Assembly: GCA_024641365.1 (NCBI GenBank)
Contig: JAHEDF010000273.1
Span: 1-5,787 of the forward strand
DNA: 5,787 nucleotides
From: Planctomycetota bacterium
GTDB taxonomy: Bacteria > Planctomycetota > UBA11346
Reading direction: 5' to 3'
Every line of letters begins with the position of its first letter. The first letter of the stretch is position 1. The translations under genes were made by a program, and so were the position numbers. Positions 1 through 5,787 of this stretch are shown here, in pieces. The notes under the pieces are model-generated. The model saw nothing but the letters and a program-made list of their open reading frames with translations. It was not told the origin of the DNA and made no database searches.

Positions 1-240
1 GCGTTAGCGGCTCATATTGATGATAAAAGTTTTCGTCAATTAATGGATGCAAATAGGTGGTGGTTTACCTTAGCGCAGTGTGCTGATGGTAGTTTTTATT
101 ATCAGCCGAACCGCGATAATGCGGGCTATGGTGGTGATTCGCGGATGTTAGCCAGTTCGGTGACGGCATTTATTTTTACCATGGATAAAAAGAATTTAGT
201 GGTGACGGGTCGTGTTGATAAGGCAACAAAAGCAAAATAA
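1..240 (+). CDS. C-terminal fragment of a DUF6288-like secreted protein (5' end outside window)
   Basis: The reading frame is open from base 1 and ends at TAA 238-240, giving the last 79 residues of a longer protein. The only internal ATG (43) has no ribosome binding site and falls inside conserved-looking sequence, so it is not the true start. The tail contains WWFTLAQCADGSFYYQ, then NRDNAGYGGDSR, a small hydrophobic segment (SSVTAFIFTM), and a basic end. From memory, this Trp/Phe-rich, DGSFYYQPNRDNAGYG-type ending is typical of the C-terminus of DUF6288 proteins, which have an alpha-alpha barrel of the prenyltransferase/terpenoid-cyclase type and are common in Lentisphaerae and Planctomycetes. 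Their biochemical function is unknown to me. The gene is convergent with the TPR gene at 349-1851. The family call is moderate confidence; that this is real coding sequence is high confidence. Confidence 0.72.
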   Translation, partial: ALAAHIDDKSFRQLMDANRWWFTLAQCADGSFYYQPNRDNAGYGGDSRMLASSVTAFIFTMDKKNLVVTGRVDKATKAK

Positions 241-314
241 TGACTCACAACTAACGTGATACATAAGCGTATTCGCAAGCGCTCAGGTATATTTTTGTGA
301 TTTGACTTTAAATA

Positions 315-337
315 GACGGCAAATATTTCTCACCGTC
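315..337 (-). terminator. Possible weak terminator hairpin in the convergent gap
   Basis: GACGG (315-319) and CCGTC (333-337) form a 5-bp GC-rich inverted repeat with a 13-base AT-rich loop. Read on the minus strand, a T-G wobble extends it to 6 bp and it is followed by TATTTAAA. It lies 12 bases past the stop codon of the minus-strand TPR gene, where an intrinsic terminator would be expected. The stem is short and there is no proper T-tract, so this is a candidate only. The rest of the 241-348 gap shows no gene. A weaker self-complementary patch (AAGCGTATTCGCAAGCGCT, about 266-284) follows the plus-strand gene. Confidence 0.3.
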
Positions 338-348
338 GCATTTGTGTG

Positions 349-1851
349 CTAGAAACCAGGATTGACTAAAAACTTTCGCTGCATTTCGACTTTTTTTAAC
401 TTTTCGAAATAGTCATTCGATTTTTCGGGCAGTCCCAAATCTTTATAAATTGCCCCAAGGACGTAGAGCAGTTTGACGTAGTTGGGATCGAGCTCGTCTT
501 CTCCGAGAAAAGCGAGAACCGCTGCAATCGCTTGGTCGCTTTTGCCCATGCGGTGCAAAATGGTGGCTTTTCCATACATGGCGGTCGGATGTTTAGGCTC
601 TAAGACTAAGGCGGCTTCAAATGCGGCTAAGGCTTCCTCTTCACGTTTGAGTGCGATCAAACTGTTTCCCAAGTGGGTGTGCGCAAAATAATTGTCAGGC
701 ATTAGATTGATTGAGCGCTTATAGGCGGCAATGGCCTCGCTGTGTTGGTCTTTTGCTGCTAATGCATTTCCCTTTTCAAAATCCTCGACGGCTTCAGGAA
801 TCCATTTGTTAGTTTGTTTCCAGCGCATTTCGGCAACACCCATGCGTGCTTCGATATGCGTACTGTTGTAGCCAAGACATTTTTCATAGCACTGCTGCGC
901 TTCGGTATATTTGCCCGCTTTGGAATAAATATTCCCCATATTATAATAAGCAGAAGCTGAGTACCCGGCCCAATAACCATTGTCCAATTCGATAGCGCGT
1001 CTATAATCTTGAATAGCGTCGTCCTGGCGATTTAATTTGCGCAGCGCAATACCTCTATTGATCAGGATTGATGGGTTGTCCGGTTCAAGTTTTACGGCCA
1101 TTTCCATGCAGACGTAAGCGTCGTCGTATTTCTCCGCTTTGTAATAATGCATCCCGAGGTGAAGACCAACTAATTGCGCCGTAAAATTACGCATGCTGCA
1201 TTTTTTATTTCCAGGACCTGTGGTGAAAAAATCACCAGGGTGATAAAGGATATCGGGCACCACCTGACCATTGCTGGTTGTTTCAATATTGAGGTAGGTC
1301 TCTGGATTAATGCAATGACGAATAAAAACATGATTCGGAATAAACACCGGCCACAGATCGTAGCCATTGCGTTGTGCAATAGCAAAATAAAGCGTGCTTA
1401 GACTCATGCATGTCCCATAACCAGTATCGCACAATTGTGACAACCACCGATATTCACTAATCCACCCAGGTACCAACGCCTGCACCCGCGGTGGCACAAA
1501 CGCCAACTGATGCCTGTTATAAATAACCGTCCGCAATGCATCAGGAATATTATCAACAGCACCCCCATGCAAAGCATGCGTCGACGCAACCTCCGCCGCC
1601 ATTGCATCAACCTTTGCCACCATTTCGGGAATATTTAATTTCGGATCAATAGCCCGACTGAGCGTCAAACTAATCAGCGCTGCATCGCATTCTTTTCCGG
1701 ATGCTTCTGATTGCGTCAGCAAAGCCTCTACTTCTTGTAGGGCTTTGGTTACCGCTGGTGACACGTCTGCGGCGAGAGCACGCTCTTCCATCGAAACAAA
1801 CAACAGCACCAGTACCACAAGCGCACGTGATCTGTAAACGAGCCGGATCAT
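349..1851 (-). CDS. Exported SirB1-like transglutaminase-fold protein with TPR repeats
   Basis: 500 residues. A basic n-region (MIRLVYRSR) and hydrophobic core (ALVVLVLLFVS), ending near ALAA-D at about 28, form a signal peptide and support this start; no strong Shine-Dalgarno is visible. Residues about 55-195 resemble the SirB1 / Transglut_core2 domain: an ISLTLSRAIDPKLN helix, then YGTCMSLSTLYFAIA with Cys148, IPNHVFIRH with His174, and YLNIETT with Glu190. These three match the Cys-His-acidic positions of transglutaminase-like enzymes. Classical SirB1, as I recall, lacks this Cys. Residues about 225-494 hold roughly seven TPR units (around 225, 259, 299, 354, 388, 422 and 461), with an irregular linker at 333-353. 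The likely role is protein-protein binding, plus possible thiol hydrolase or transfer activity, outside the cytoplasm; the substrate is unknown. It is transcribed divergently from the M61 peptidase and is probably monocistronic. Confidence 0.88.
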   Translation of the reverse strand: MIRLVYRSRALVVLVLLFVSMEERALAADVSPAVTKALQEVEALLTQSEASGKECDAALISLTLSRAIDPKLNIPEMVAKVDAMAAEVASTHALHGGAVDNIPDALRTVIYNRHQLAFVPPRVQALVPGWISEYRWLSQLCDTGYGTCMSLSTLYFAIAQRNGYDLWPVFIPNHVFIRHCINPETYLNIETTSNGQVVPDILYHPGDFFTTGPGNKKCSMRNFTAQLVGLHLGMHYYKAEKYDDAYVCMEMAVKLEPDNPSILINRGIALRKLNRQDDAIQDYRRAIELDNGYWAGYSASAYYNMGNIYSKAGKYTEAQQCYEKCLGYNSTHIEARMGVAEMRWKQTNKWIPEAVEDFEKGNALAAKDQHSEAIAAYKRSINLMPDNYFAHTHLGNSLIALKREEEALAAFEAALVLEPKHPTAMYGKATILHRMGKSDQAIAAVLAFLGEDELDPNYVKLLYVLGAIYKDLGLPEKSNDYFEKLKKVEMQRKFLVNPGF

Positions 1852-2158
1852 ATGTTACCGTAATAATGTGTCAGAAATAATTACTACTATGGTTTCGGTT
1901 GTTCCCTCGGTGCTGAGTGACGTTCTGTCATACAAGTGAGGATTTTACCAGGATACGGTGATTTAAGCTGTGTCCGTTTTATGTCTGTCCCGTATATGTG
2001 ACAGTATGTTTATTCACCAACCAAGGAGCAGTTATTGACGACTAATAATGTGGATTAGAATCTCTTTATTCTAAGAACATTGAAAAACTTTAATGGACAT
2101 TTTCCACAAAAGTAATTCGATGACATAAACTCAAAAAAATATACATCACGAGGTAACC
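1852..2158. promoter_or_regulatory. Divergent intergenic region between the TPR and M61 peptidase genes
   Basis: This 307-base stretch separates two divergent start codons and must hold the promoters for both genes. I see no credible gene in it: the plus-strand ATG-initiated frames I checked run at most 16 codons and lack a suitably placed ribosome binding site. The element CTGTC occurs three times: 1925-1929 and 1985-1989 on the plus strand, and at 2000-2004 on the minus strand (read as GACAG). The last two form an inverted repeat with a 10-base spacer, which could be an operator but is short enough to be chance. I could not find a convincing minus-strand promoter by eye. Confidence 0.6.
2035..2061 (+). 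promoter_or_regulatory. Candidate sigma-70-like promoter for the M61 peptidase gene
   Basis: TTGACG at 2035-2040 matches the -35 consensus at five of six positions. TAGAAT at 2056-2061 matches the -10 consensus at five of six. The 15-base spacer is shorter than the usual 16-18, which weakens the call. Transcription from here would give a leader of roughly 90 bases before the start at 2159. AT-rich DNA produces such matches often, so this is tentative. Confidence 0.25.
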
Positions 2159-4141
2159 ATGAACGTCTGTGATAGAGCGAGATTTAGTAAATATTGTTTC
2201 GTAAGAATATTCAGCATTGTCATTATTGGATTAGCATGGACATCATTAATGGCTGGCGAGGATCGCTTTGCCTGGGCTGCTGCGGATTTACAGACGGAGA
2301 GTGACGGCTTGGTTGTTGCTGTAGATGCTTCAGAGCTGGCAAAGGACGGTTTATTGTATAGCCGGGTTTCGTTGCCGTTATCTGCAGGGAAAGGGTGGGT
2401 ATATCCGAAATGGGTACCTGGGACACATGCGCCAGGTGGGGTTGTTGAAAATTTTGGTGGTATTCGCATTTTCGATTTAGAAGGAAATAGCATTCCCTGG
2501 GAACGAGACTCTTTTGATCCATGGCGTATTATTCCAGCGACATCAGCACAAACTAAACGTGCACACCTGGCACTTACCTACATCGCAAATTGCCAAAACG
2601 AAAATTCACAAGGTGTTGATATTTTTGCGGGCGACAATCATGCAATTGTAAATTGGAATTGTGCGTTGTTTTATCCTGAAGGAGCCGACGTCAGTAAATT
2701 ATCATGTCGTGTCGTTGTGCGTCTGCCTACTGGTTGGCAGGCTGCTTGCGCACTGCCGATGATAAGTCAGCAAGACTCCATAATTCGTTATGCGCCCATG
2801 TCTTTAGTTGAAGTTTTAGACCGCCCGTTAATAACGGGCTCTTCGTATGAGCGTCACGTATTACGGCCTGCAAATCAGGGGCCCGAAGTGCTGTTGCATG
2901 TAGTATCGCAACATCCAGAGGAAAAATTAACTGATAAAAAATATTTATCTGAACTGAGTCGATTGCCAGGTGAAGCAGATAAGCTATTTGGCGGTTCATG
3001 GTTTAGCCGCTATGACATGTTGCTCGTCATGGGAGATGAGAGTATAGGTTTAGAGCACTCGACATCATCGCTCAATGGTGCCTCGTTAAAAGAGTTGATG
3101 ACGGACGGTTCATGGGCGCGTAATCTCTTGCCGCATGAATTTGTTCATTCATGGATTGGCAAACATCGTCGTCCTGCGGCTATGTTAACCGCTGATTTTC
3201 AACAAACACCGCGGTTTGAGGAATTGTGGATTTACGAAGGATTAACTGAATTAATTGGACGCGTGCTAGGAGTTCGTTCCGGTTTTCTAACAGAACAAGG
3301 ATTTCGTGAAGAATTAGCAAAAGACATTAAAATGAGCCTTGATACGGCTGGTCGACACTGGCGTAGTTTACGAGATACGTGTCGCTGTGGCTGGCAATTA
3401 CGTGGCCATATTCATCACCATCATTTATTGCGACGGTCACAAGATTATTATACAGAGGGGGCTATCTTTTGGTTAGTTATTCACCGTAAATTGTTAGAAG
3501 CCAGCCAGGGCAAACATGGAATTGATGATGTGTGTCGTATATTCTTTGGTCCATCAAGTGGACATCGCCAAGGTTTTACTGAAAAAGAACTGATTAAAAC
3601 GCTCACAGAATTGGGTGAGTATGATTATCCGGTCTTAATTAAAAAATGGGTAGACGAGACCGGTGACTTGGATGTGGGTACTTTACTTGATGGATCAGGT
3701 TGGCGTTATAAACTTGTTCCGGTGCGGACAAATGATGAAGCAGCATTGACTCGCGTACCTTCATATGAAGCAGAAGAATTAATGGGATTTAATTTAAACA
3801 AAGGGTGGATTAAAAAAGTCGATCCCAAAGGAGTTGCCGCAAAAGCAGGTCTTAAATCAGGTGATTATATTTATTCAGCCAATAAACGTGAATTAGAGAA
3901 AGATAAGCATGCATTACAAAAGGCGGTAGCTGAATCAATTCCTCCGTCAGTAGTTGAGCTTTATATCTTTCGTGATGAGGAATGGTCGACGGTACGAGTG
4001 ACATTACGGCAAACGCTTATGATAGCTGACTTGGTTCGTGAACCCAAAGAAGTTGATATTTTTGCGCCCTTATTGGCACCGCGCGTTAAAAATGAAATAC
4101 CCGCAACGCCGTCGCCTGTCCCATTACCCGCTACTCCATAA
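2159..4141 (+). CDS. Exported M61-family metallopeptidase with C-terminal PDZ domain
   Basis: 660 residues. The ATG at 2159 follows GAGG (2150-2153) by 5 bases. A hydrophobic stretch (FSIVIIGLAWTSLMAG, about 18-33) after a basic n-region, with AWA-A nearby, indicates a signal peptide. The N-terminal beta region (about 45-230) includes YPKWVPGTHAPGG and IFAGDNHAIVNWN, typical of the M61 fold. The catalytic domain carries GLEHSTSS (297-304), the zinc site HEFVH (His326, Glu327, His330) and WIYEG with Glu360 as the likely third ligand. DYYTEGAIFWLVIHRKL (429-445) matches the conserved helix after the active site. A PDZ domain spans about 535-618 (MGFNL, then GVAAKAGLKSGDYIYS). A proline-rich tail ends the protein. 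The family contains glycyl aminopeptidase and PDZ-bearing relatives; this is probably a periplasmic or surface zinc peptidase of unknown substrate. Residues 408-422 hold an unusual CRC plus HIHHHH cluster. Confidence 0.92.
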   Translation: MNVCDRARFSKYCFVRIFSIVIIGLAWTSLMAGEDRFAWAAADLQTESDGLVVAVDASELAKDGLLYSRVSLPLSAGKGWVYPKWVPGTHAPGGVVENFGGIRIFDLEGNSIPWERDSFDPWRIIPATSAQTKRAHLALTYIANCQNENSQGVDIFAGDNHAIVNWNCALFYPEGADVSKLSCRVVVRLPTGWQAACALPMISQQDSIIRYAPMSLVEVLDRPLITGSSYERHVLRPANQGPEVLLHVVSQHPEEKLTDKKYLSELSRLPGEADKLFGGSWFSRYDMLLVMGDESIGLEHSTSSLNGASLKELMTDGSWARNLLPHEFVHSWIGKHRRPAAMLTADFQQTPRFEELWIYEGLTELIGRVLGVRSGFLTEQGFREELAKDIKMSLDTAGRHWRSLRDTCRCGWQLRGHIHHHHLLRRSQDYYTEGAIFWLVIHRKLLEASQGKHGIDDVCRIFFGPSSGHRQGFTEKELIKTLTELGEYDYPVLIKKWVDETGDLDVGTLLDGSGWRYKLVPVRTNDEAALTRVPSYEAEELMGFNLNKGWIKKVDPKGVAAKAGLKSGDYIYSANKRELEKDKHALQKAVAESIPPSVVELYIFRDEEWSTVRVTLRQTLMIADLVREPKEVDIFAPLLAPRVKNEIPATPSPVPLPATP

Positions 4142-4316
4142 AGAATATCAGTTTTTTCCGCCTATAAATTGGCCTTAGGTGTTGACCGTAATATTACCTG
4201 GAACACTCGAGTCTCACGACTACAGCAATGCTATCTGTTAGTTGGTTTAATGAAGGATGATGGTAATGTGCTCATTAACCAATCGTCCTCCTTCTCGCTA
4301 ACCAGCAGGAGATGTT
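4142..4316 (+). promoter_or_regulatory. Intergenic region before the paralog pair, with an imperfect inverted repeat
   Basis: This is a 175-base gap between the peptidase stop and the first small exported gene. I see no supported gene: a frame from TTG 4169 runs through the gap into the next gene but has no ribosome binding site and no recognisable protein. TTGGTTTAATGA (4242-4253) pairs with TCATTAACCAA (4272-4282) as an 11-bp stem with one bulged T and an 18-base loop. It has no T-tract after it, so it is not a standard terminator. It could be an mRNA leader structure or a regulator site, ending 24 bases upstream of the AGGAG at 4307-4311. No clear -35/-10 pair is visible, so read-through from the peptidase gene is possible. 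Confidence 0.4.
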
Positions 4317-4748
4317 ATGCGCTTACAGGTGTTGATCGTGCTCTGTTTGTCGTGCGTCCTCAGTGCTGAAGATGTTCCGCATGAAGCGTACATAAACATT
4401 TATCAATCAGTGCTCAATGAAGCTGGGGAGCCGCACGGCGAGCCGGTCATAATATTTAGTGGGCACTTGGGCGATAAGCTCACTTATTGGAAGAAGAAAG
4501 GTGAGCCGCTGAAATATGCGCTTACGGGTAGTGCTCCCGATATTAAATTACGCATTCTACGGCTCAGTAACATGATTGTTGAGGATGCCTATAAACCAGC
4601 CGGTAAATATTACAGCATTAGCTTTGGTTTCAGCAATGAATCGGGATCAATAAGTGGTGGATTTTATTACGGAGCCGATGCAGCGCTACCAGTGCAGATA
4701 ACCGACATTATGACAGCAATTAAAACCATAGCTGGAGATGTACCATGA
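4317..4748 (+). CDS. Small exported protein, family not recognised, first of a paralogous pair
   Basis: 143 residues. The ATG at 4317 is preceded by AGGAG (4307-4311) with 5-base spacing. MRLQVLIVLCLSCVLSA is a short type I signal peptide, with predicted cleavage after Ala17 leaving a 126-residue mature chain starting Glu-Asp. The two cysteines lie in the signal peptide and do not form a proper lipobox, so the mature protein is cysteine-free and probably not a lipoprotein. The mature part alternates predicted strands (EAYINIYQSVL, VIIFSGHL, YYSISFGFS, GGFYYG) with a central helix (about 76-90) and a C-terminal helix (DIMTAIKTIAG). No catalytic motif is evident. It aligns along its whole mature length with the next gene at about 30% identity (my hand alignment), and its stop overlaps that gene's start. 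It may be a small beta-rich binding or inhibitor protein, but that is a guess. Confidence 0.85.
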   Translation: MRLQVLIVLCLSCVLSAEDVPHEAYINIYQSVLNEAGEPHGEPVIIFSGHLGDKLTYWKKKGEPLKYALTGSAPDIKLRILRLSNMIVEDAYKPAGKYYSISFGFSNESGSISGGFYYGADAALPVQITDIMTAIKTIAGDVP

Positions 4749-4750
4749 TG
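4734..4750 (+). promoter_or_regulatory. Ribosome binding site and ATGA stop-start overlap joining the two paralogs
   Basis: GGAG (4734-4737) lies inside the last codons of the first paralog. The second gene's ATG (4745-4747) overlaps the first gene's TGA (4746-4748). Spacing is 7 bases to ATG 4745 and 10 to the adjacent in-frame ATG 4748, so 4745 is favoured. The ATGA arrangement is the usual sign of translational coupling, which implies the two proteins are made together in a fixed ratio. Confidence 0.75.
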
Positions 4751-5179
4751 CGTATTTTCGTACTGCTGGTATTATTTTTCGTGATCACTCCGGCTGCAGA
4801 GGGTACTGTACGTGAAGCGCACATTGCCATTGATCAACCGGTCTACGATGAGGAGGGCAATCACGTTGGATGGGGAGCAAAATTTTCGGCCCATATTTCC
4901 ACAGGAACTGTACAATATTGGAAAAGCGAACAGGGAACTATAAATTACACATTTCCTGATGAAAAATTAACGGTGATCAAGCAGGATATTGCCAAATTGG
5001 CCAAAGAAATTATTCACAATGAAAATAAAGACGTTGGCCGTGTTTACAGAATACAATTCACTTTTAACAATGGTGCTGGCCAATTGTCTGGTCTCTATTT
5101 TTATAATGATGTCAATGCAATTCCTAAAAACGTCGCGGATATTATTGATGCGATCAAGGTATTGACTGGAAACGGGTGA
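4745..5179 (+). CDS. Small exported protein, family not recognised, second of a paralogous pair
   Basis: 144 residues. MMRIFVLLVLFFVITPAA is a signal peptide with likely cleavage after Ala18, leaving a 126-residue mature protein that starts with Glu, the same mature length and first residue as its upstream paralog. Shared positions include EA.I.I.Q.V near the mature N-terminus, FS.H, YWK, a Tyr eight residues later, G..Y.I.F.F.N..G..SG.Y.Y in the C-terminal half, and P....DI..AIK...G at the end. There are no cysteines. The profile suggests a beta-sheet protein with a central helix (KQDIAKLAKEII) and a C-terminal helix. Function is unknown. The coupled start indicates co-expression, so the pair may form a heterodimer or act on the same target; that is inference. 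I cannot exclude that it belongs to an existing DUF. Confidence 0.85.
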   Translation: MMRIFVLLVLFFVITPAAEGTVREAHIAIDQPVYDEEGNHVGWGAKFSAHISTGTVQYWKSEQGTINYTFPDEKLTVIKQDIAKLAKEIIHNENKDVGRVYRIQFTFNNGAGQLSGLYFYNDVNAIPKNVADIIDAIKVLTGNG

Positions 5180-5194
5180 GGAGCTTAGGGTGAA

Positions 5195-5210
5195 TTAATT
5201 CAAGAATTAA
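5195..5210. repeat. AT-rich palindrome after the paralog pair
   Basis: TTAATTC (5195-5201) and GAATTAA (5204-5210) are perfect inverted repeats separated by two bases. As RNA it would form only a weak 6-bp AT stem with a CAAG loop and no T-tract, so it is a poor terminator. As DNA it could be a regulator half-site pair. It lies in the 90-base gap between the second paralog and the next plus-strand gene, where I see no clear promoter. Confidence 0.3.
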
Positions 5211-5269
5211 AGCGGAGAGACCAGATACACGATTGCAGCGACATTAAATTTTGCTAATGAGGTATAATG

Positions 5270-5787
5270 ATGTTACGTCAACAATTTGCTATATTATTTA
5301 TGTCAGTGGTTGTTGGCGGGTGGGCTCATGGACAGGAAGCGCCTAAGAAACTGCCGACGATGCCAAAGGTGGATAAAGTGGTGGCGTTTAATACCGAGCA
5401 GGCGGATAAAATTTGTGCGGTCTTGCAGGTGTTGCCGCCGGATCATCCGATTAATACGGTGATAGAAAATTGGCCGGTGCATCCAAATTCGACAGCAATG
5501 GTGGCGTCCGTGGGGGCCGATAAGCCGCTGCGTTATAATACTGACATGGCATTTGTTTTGGTGCCGCCGCATCAGCCGAAGGTACCGGTAAAAGTGGTAG
5601 ATTATCCAGATGAATCGGATGCGGGCCCATTTCCCGTGCCCGACGATGTGCCGATAGAGGGGTGGCCATTATACTTTCAGCGCAATGGGCAGAAAAATGG
5701 CAAGCAGATGACGTTAGCCGAAGTGCAGCAGCGTCCGCCCAAATACGACGGCGACCGCCACGCCATAATTGTTGATCCCACCAACCG
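5270..5787 (+). CDS. Secreted uncharacterised protein with HPNS / DESD / GDRH signatures (3' end outside window)
   Basis: The frame is open to the right edge, giving 172 complete codons without a stop. Two in-frame ATGs abut (5267 and 5270); GAGG at 5259-5262 is 7 bases from the second and 4 from the first, so 5270 is preferred. MLRQQFAILFMSVVVGGWAHG-Q is a signal peptide with likely cleavage after Gly21. The mature part contains LPPDHPINTVIENWPVHPNS (about 55-74), VGADKPLRYNTDMAFVLVPP (81-100), YPDESDAGPFPVPDDVPIEGWP (112-133) and GDRHAIIVD (161-169). I associate this motif series with a family of secreted hypothetical proteins in Acidobacteria, Planctomycetes and relatives; I know no function, and the DESD/GDRH acidic and His residues could bind metal. 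Its visible part is visibly richer in G+C-ending codons than the M61 gene. It may be co-transcribed with the pair upstream. Confidence 0.8.
   Translation, partial: MLRQQFAILFMSVVVGGWAHGQEAPKKLPTMPKVDKVVAFNTEQADKICAVLQVLPPDHPINTVIENWPVHPNSTAMVASVGADKPLRYNTDMAFVLVPPHQPKVPVKVVDYPDESDAGPFPVPDDVPIEGWPLYFQRNGQKNGKQMTLAEVQQRPPKYDGDRHAIIVDPTN

Noticed and set aside
1889..1939. 16-codon frame starting at ATG 1889 in the divergent region
   Set aside because: No Shine-Dalgarno and no features of a real small protein.
2023..2061. AAGGAG (2023-2028) followed by a TTG (2035) opening a 7-codon frame, possibly a leader peptide
   Set aside because: It is very short, lacks any run of a regulatory amino acid, and overlaps the candidate promoter; too little to call.
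2146..2522. Minus-strand open frames opposite the start of the M61 gene
   Set aside because: Shadow frames of a strongly supported coding region; low-complexity, Pro/Gln/Ser-rich translations.
4188..4197. GTAATATTAC, a perfect 10-bp palindrome containing TAATATTAC, the nonanucleotide of geminivirus-type rolling-circle origins
   Set aside because: There is no flanking stem-loop, no Rep gene, and the context is a bacterial chromosome; a chance AT-rich palindrome.
4142..4316. A degenerate third copy of the small exported paralog
   Set aside because: I read all plus frames for YWK, SG.Y.Y or AIK-like remnants and found none.
4169..4369. Open frame from TTG 4169 through the gap into the first paralog
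   Set aside because: No ribosome binding site, no recognisable protein, and it overlaps the well-supported start at 4317 in another frame.
5263..5268. Perfect TATAAT just upstream of the last gene's start
   Set aside because: It overlaps the start codon region, so transcription would begin inside the coding sequence, and no -35 lies at a suitable distance.

Overview
The window looks like bacterial chromosome from the PVC group (Planctomycetes / Lentisphaerae / Verrucomicrobia-like). That assignment is an inference. It rests on the two edge genes, which resemble large secreted protein families I associate with those phyla, and on the density of exported proteins of unknown function. There is no rRNA, tRNA, CRISPR array, transposase, integrase or phage gene. 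Base composition is moderate and somewhat AT-rich in the middle, rising in the last 500 bases.

Layout from left to right. Positions 1-240 hold the 3' end of a plus-strand gene whose tail resembles DUF6288-type proteins. A 108-base convergent gap with a small GC-rich hairpin follows. Positions 349-1851 (minus strand) encode a 500-residue exported protein. It has an N-terminal SirB1/transglutaminase-like domain with an apparently complete Cys-His-Glu set, followed by about seven TPR repeats. A 307-base divergent promoter region separates it from 2159-4141 (plus strand), an exported M61-family metallopeptidase with a HEFVH zinc site and a C-terminal PDZ domain.

After a 175-base gap with an imperfect inverted repeat come two small exported proteins (4317-4748 and 4745-5179). 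They overlap by ATGA and are clear paralogs of each other; I do not recognise the family. A plus-strand gene starting at about 5270 runs off the right edge. It belongs to a secreted, uncharacterised family with HPNS, DESD.GP.P.P and GDRH.I.VD signatures.

Every gene whose N-terminus is visible (five of five) starts with a signal peptide, so this looks like a cell-envelope or periplasmic neighbourhood. The best candidate for something undescribed is the paralogous pair, which is almost certainly co-translated and lies downstream of the M61 peptidase on the same strand. A functional link between pair and peptidase is a hypothesis only. Nothing here resembles a known defence, mobile or biosynthetic system.
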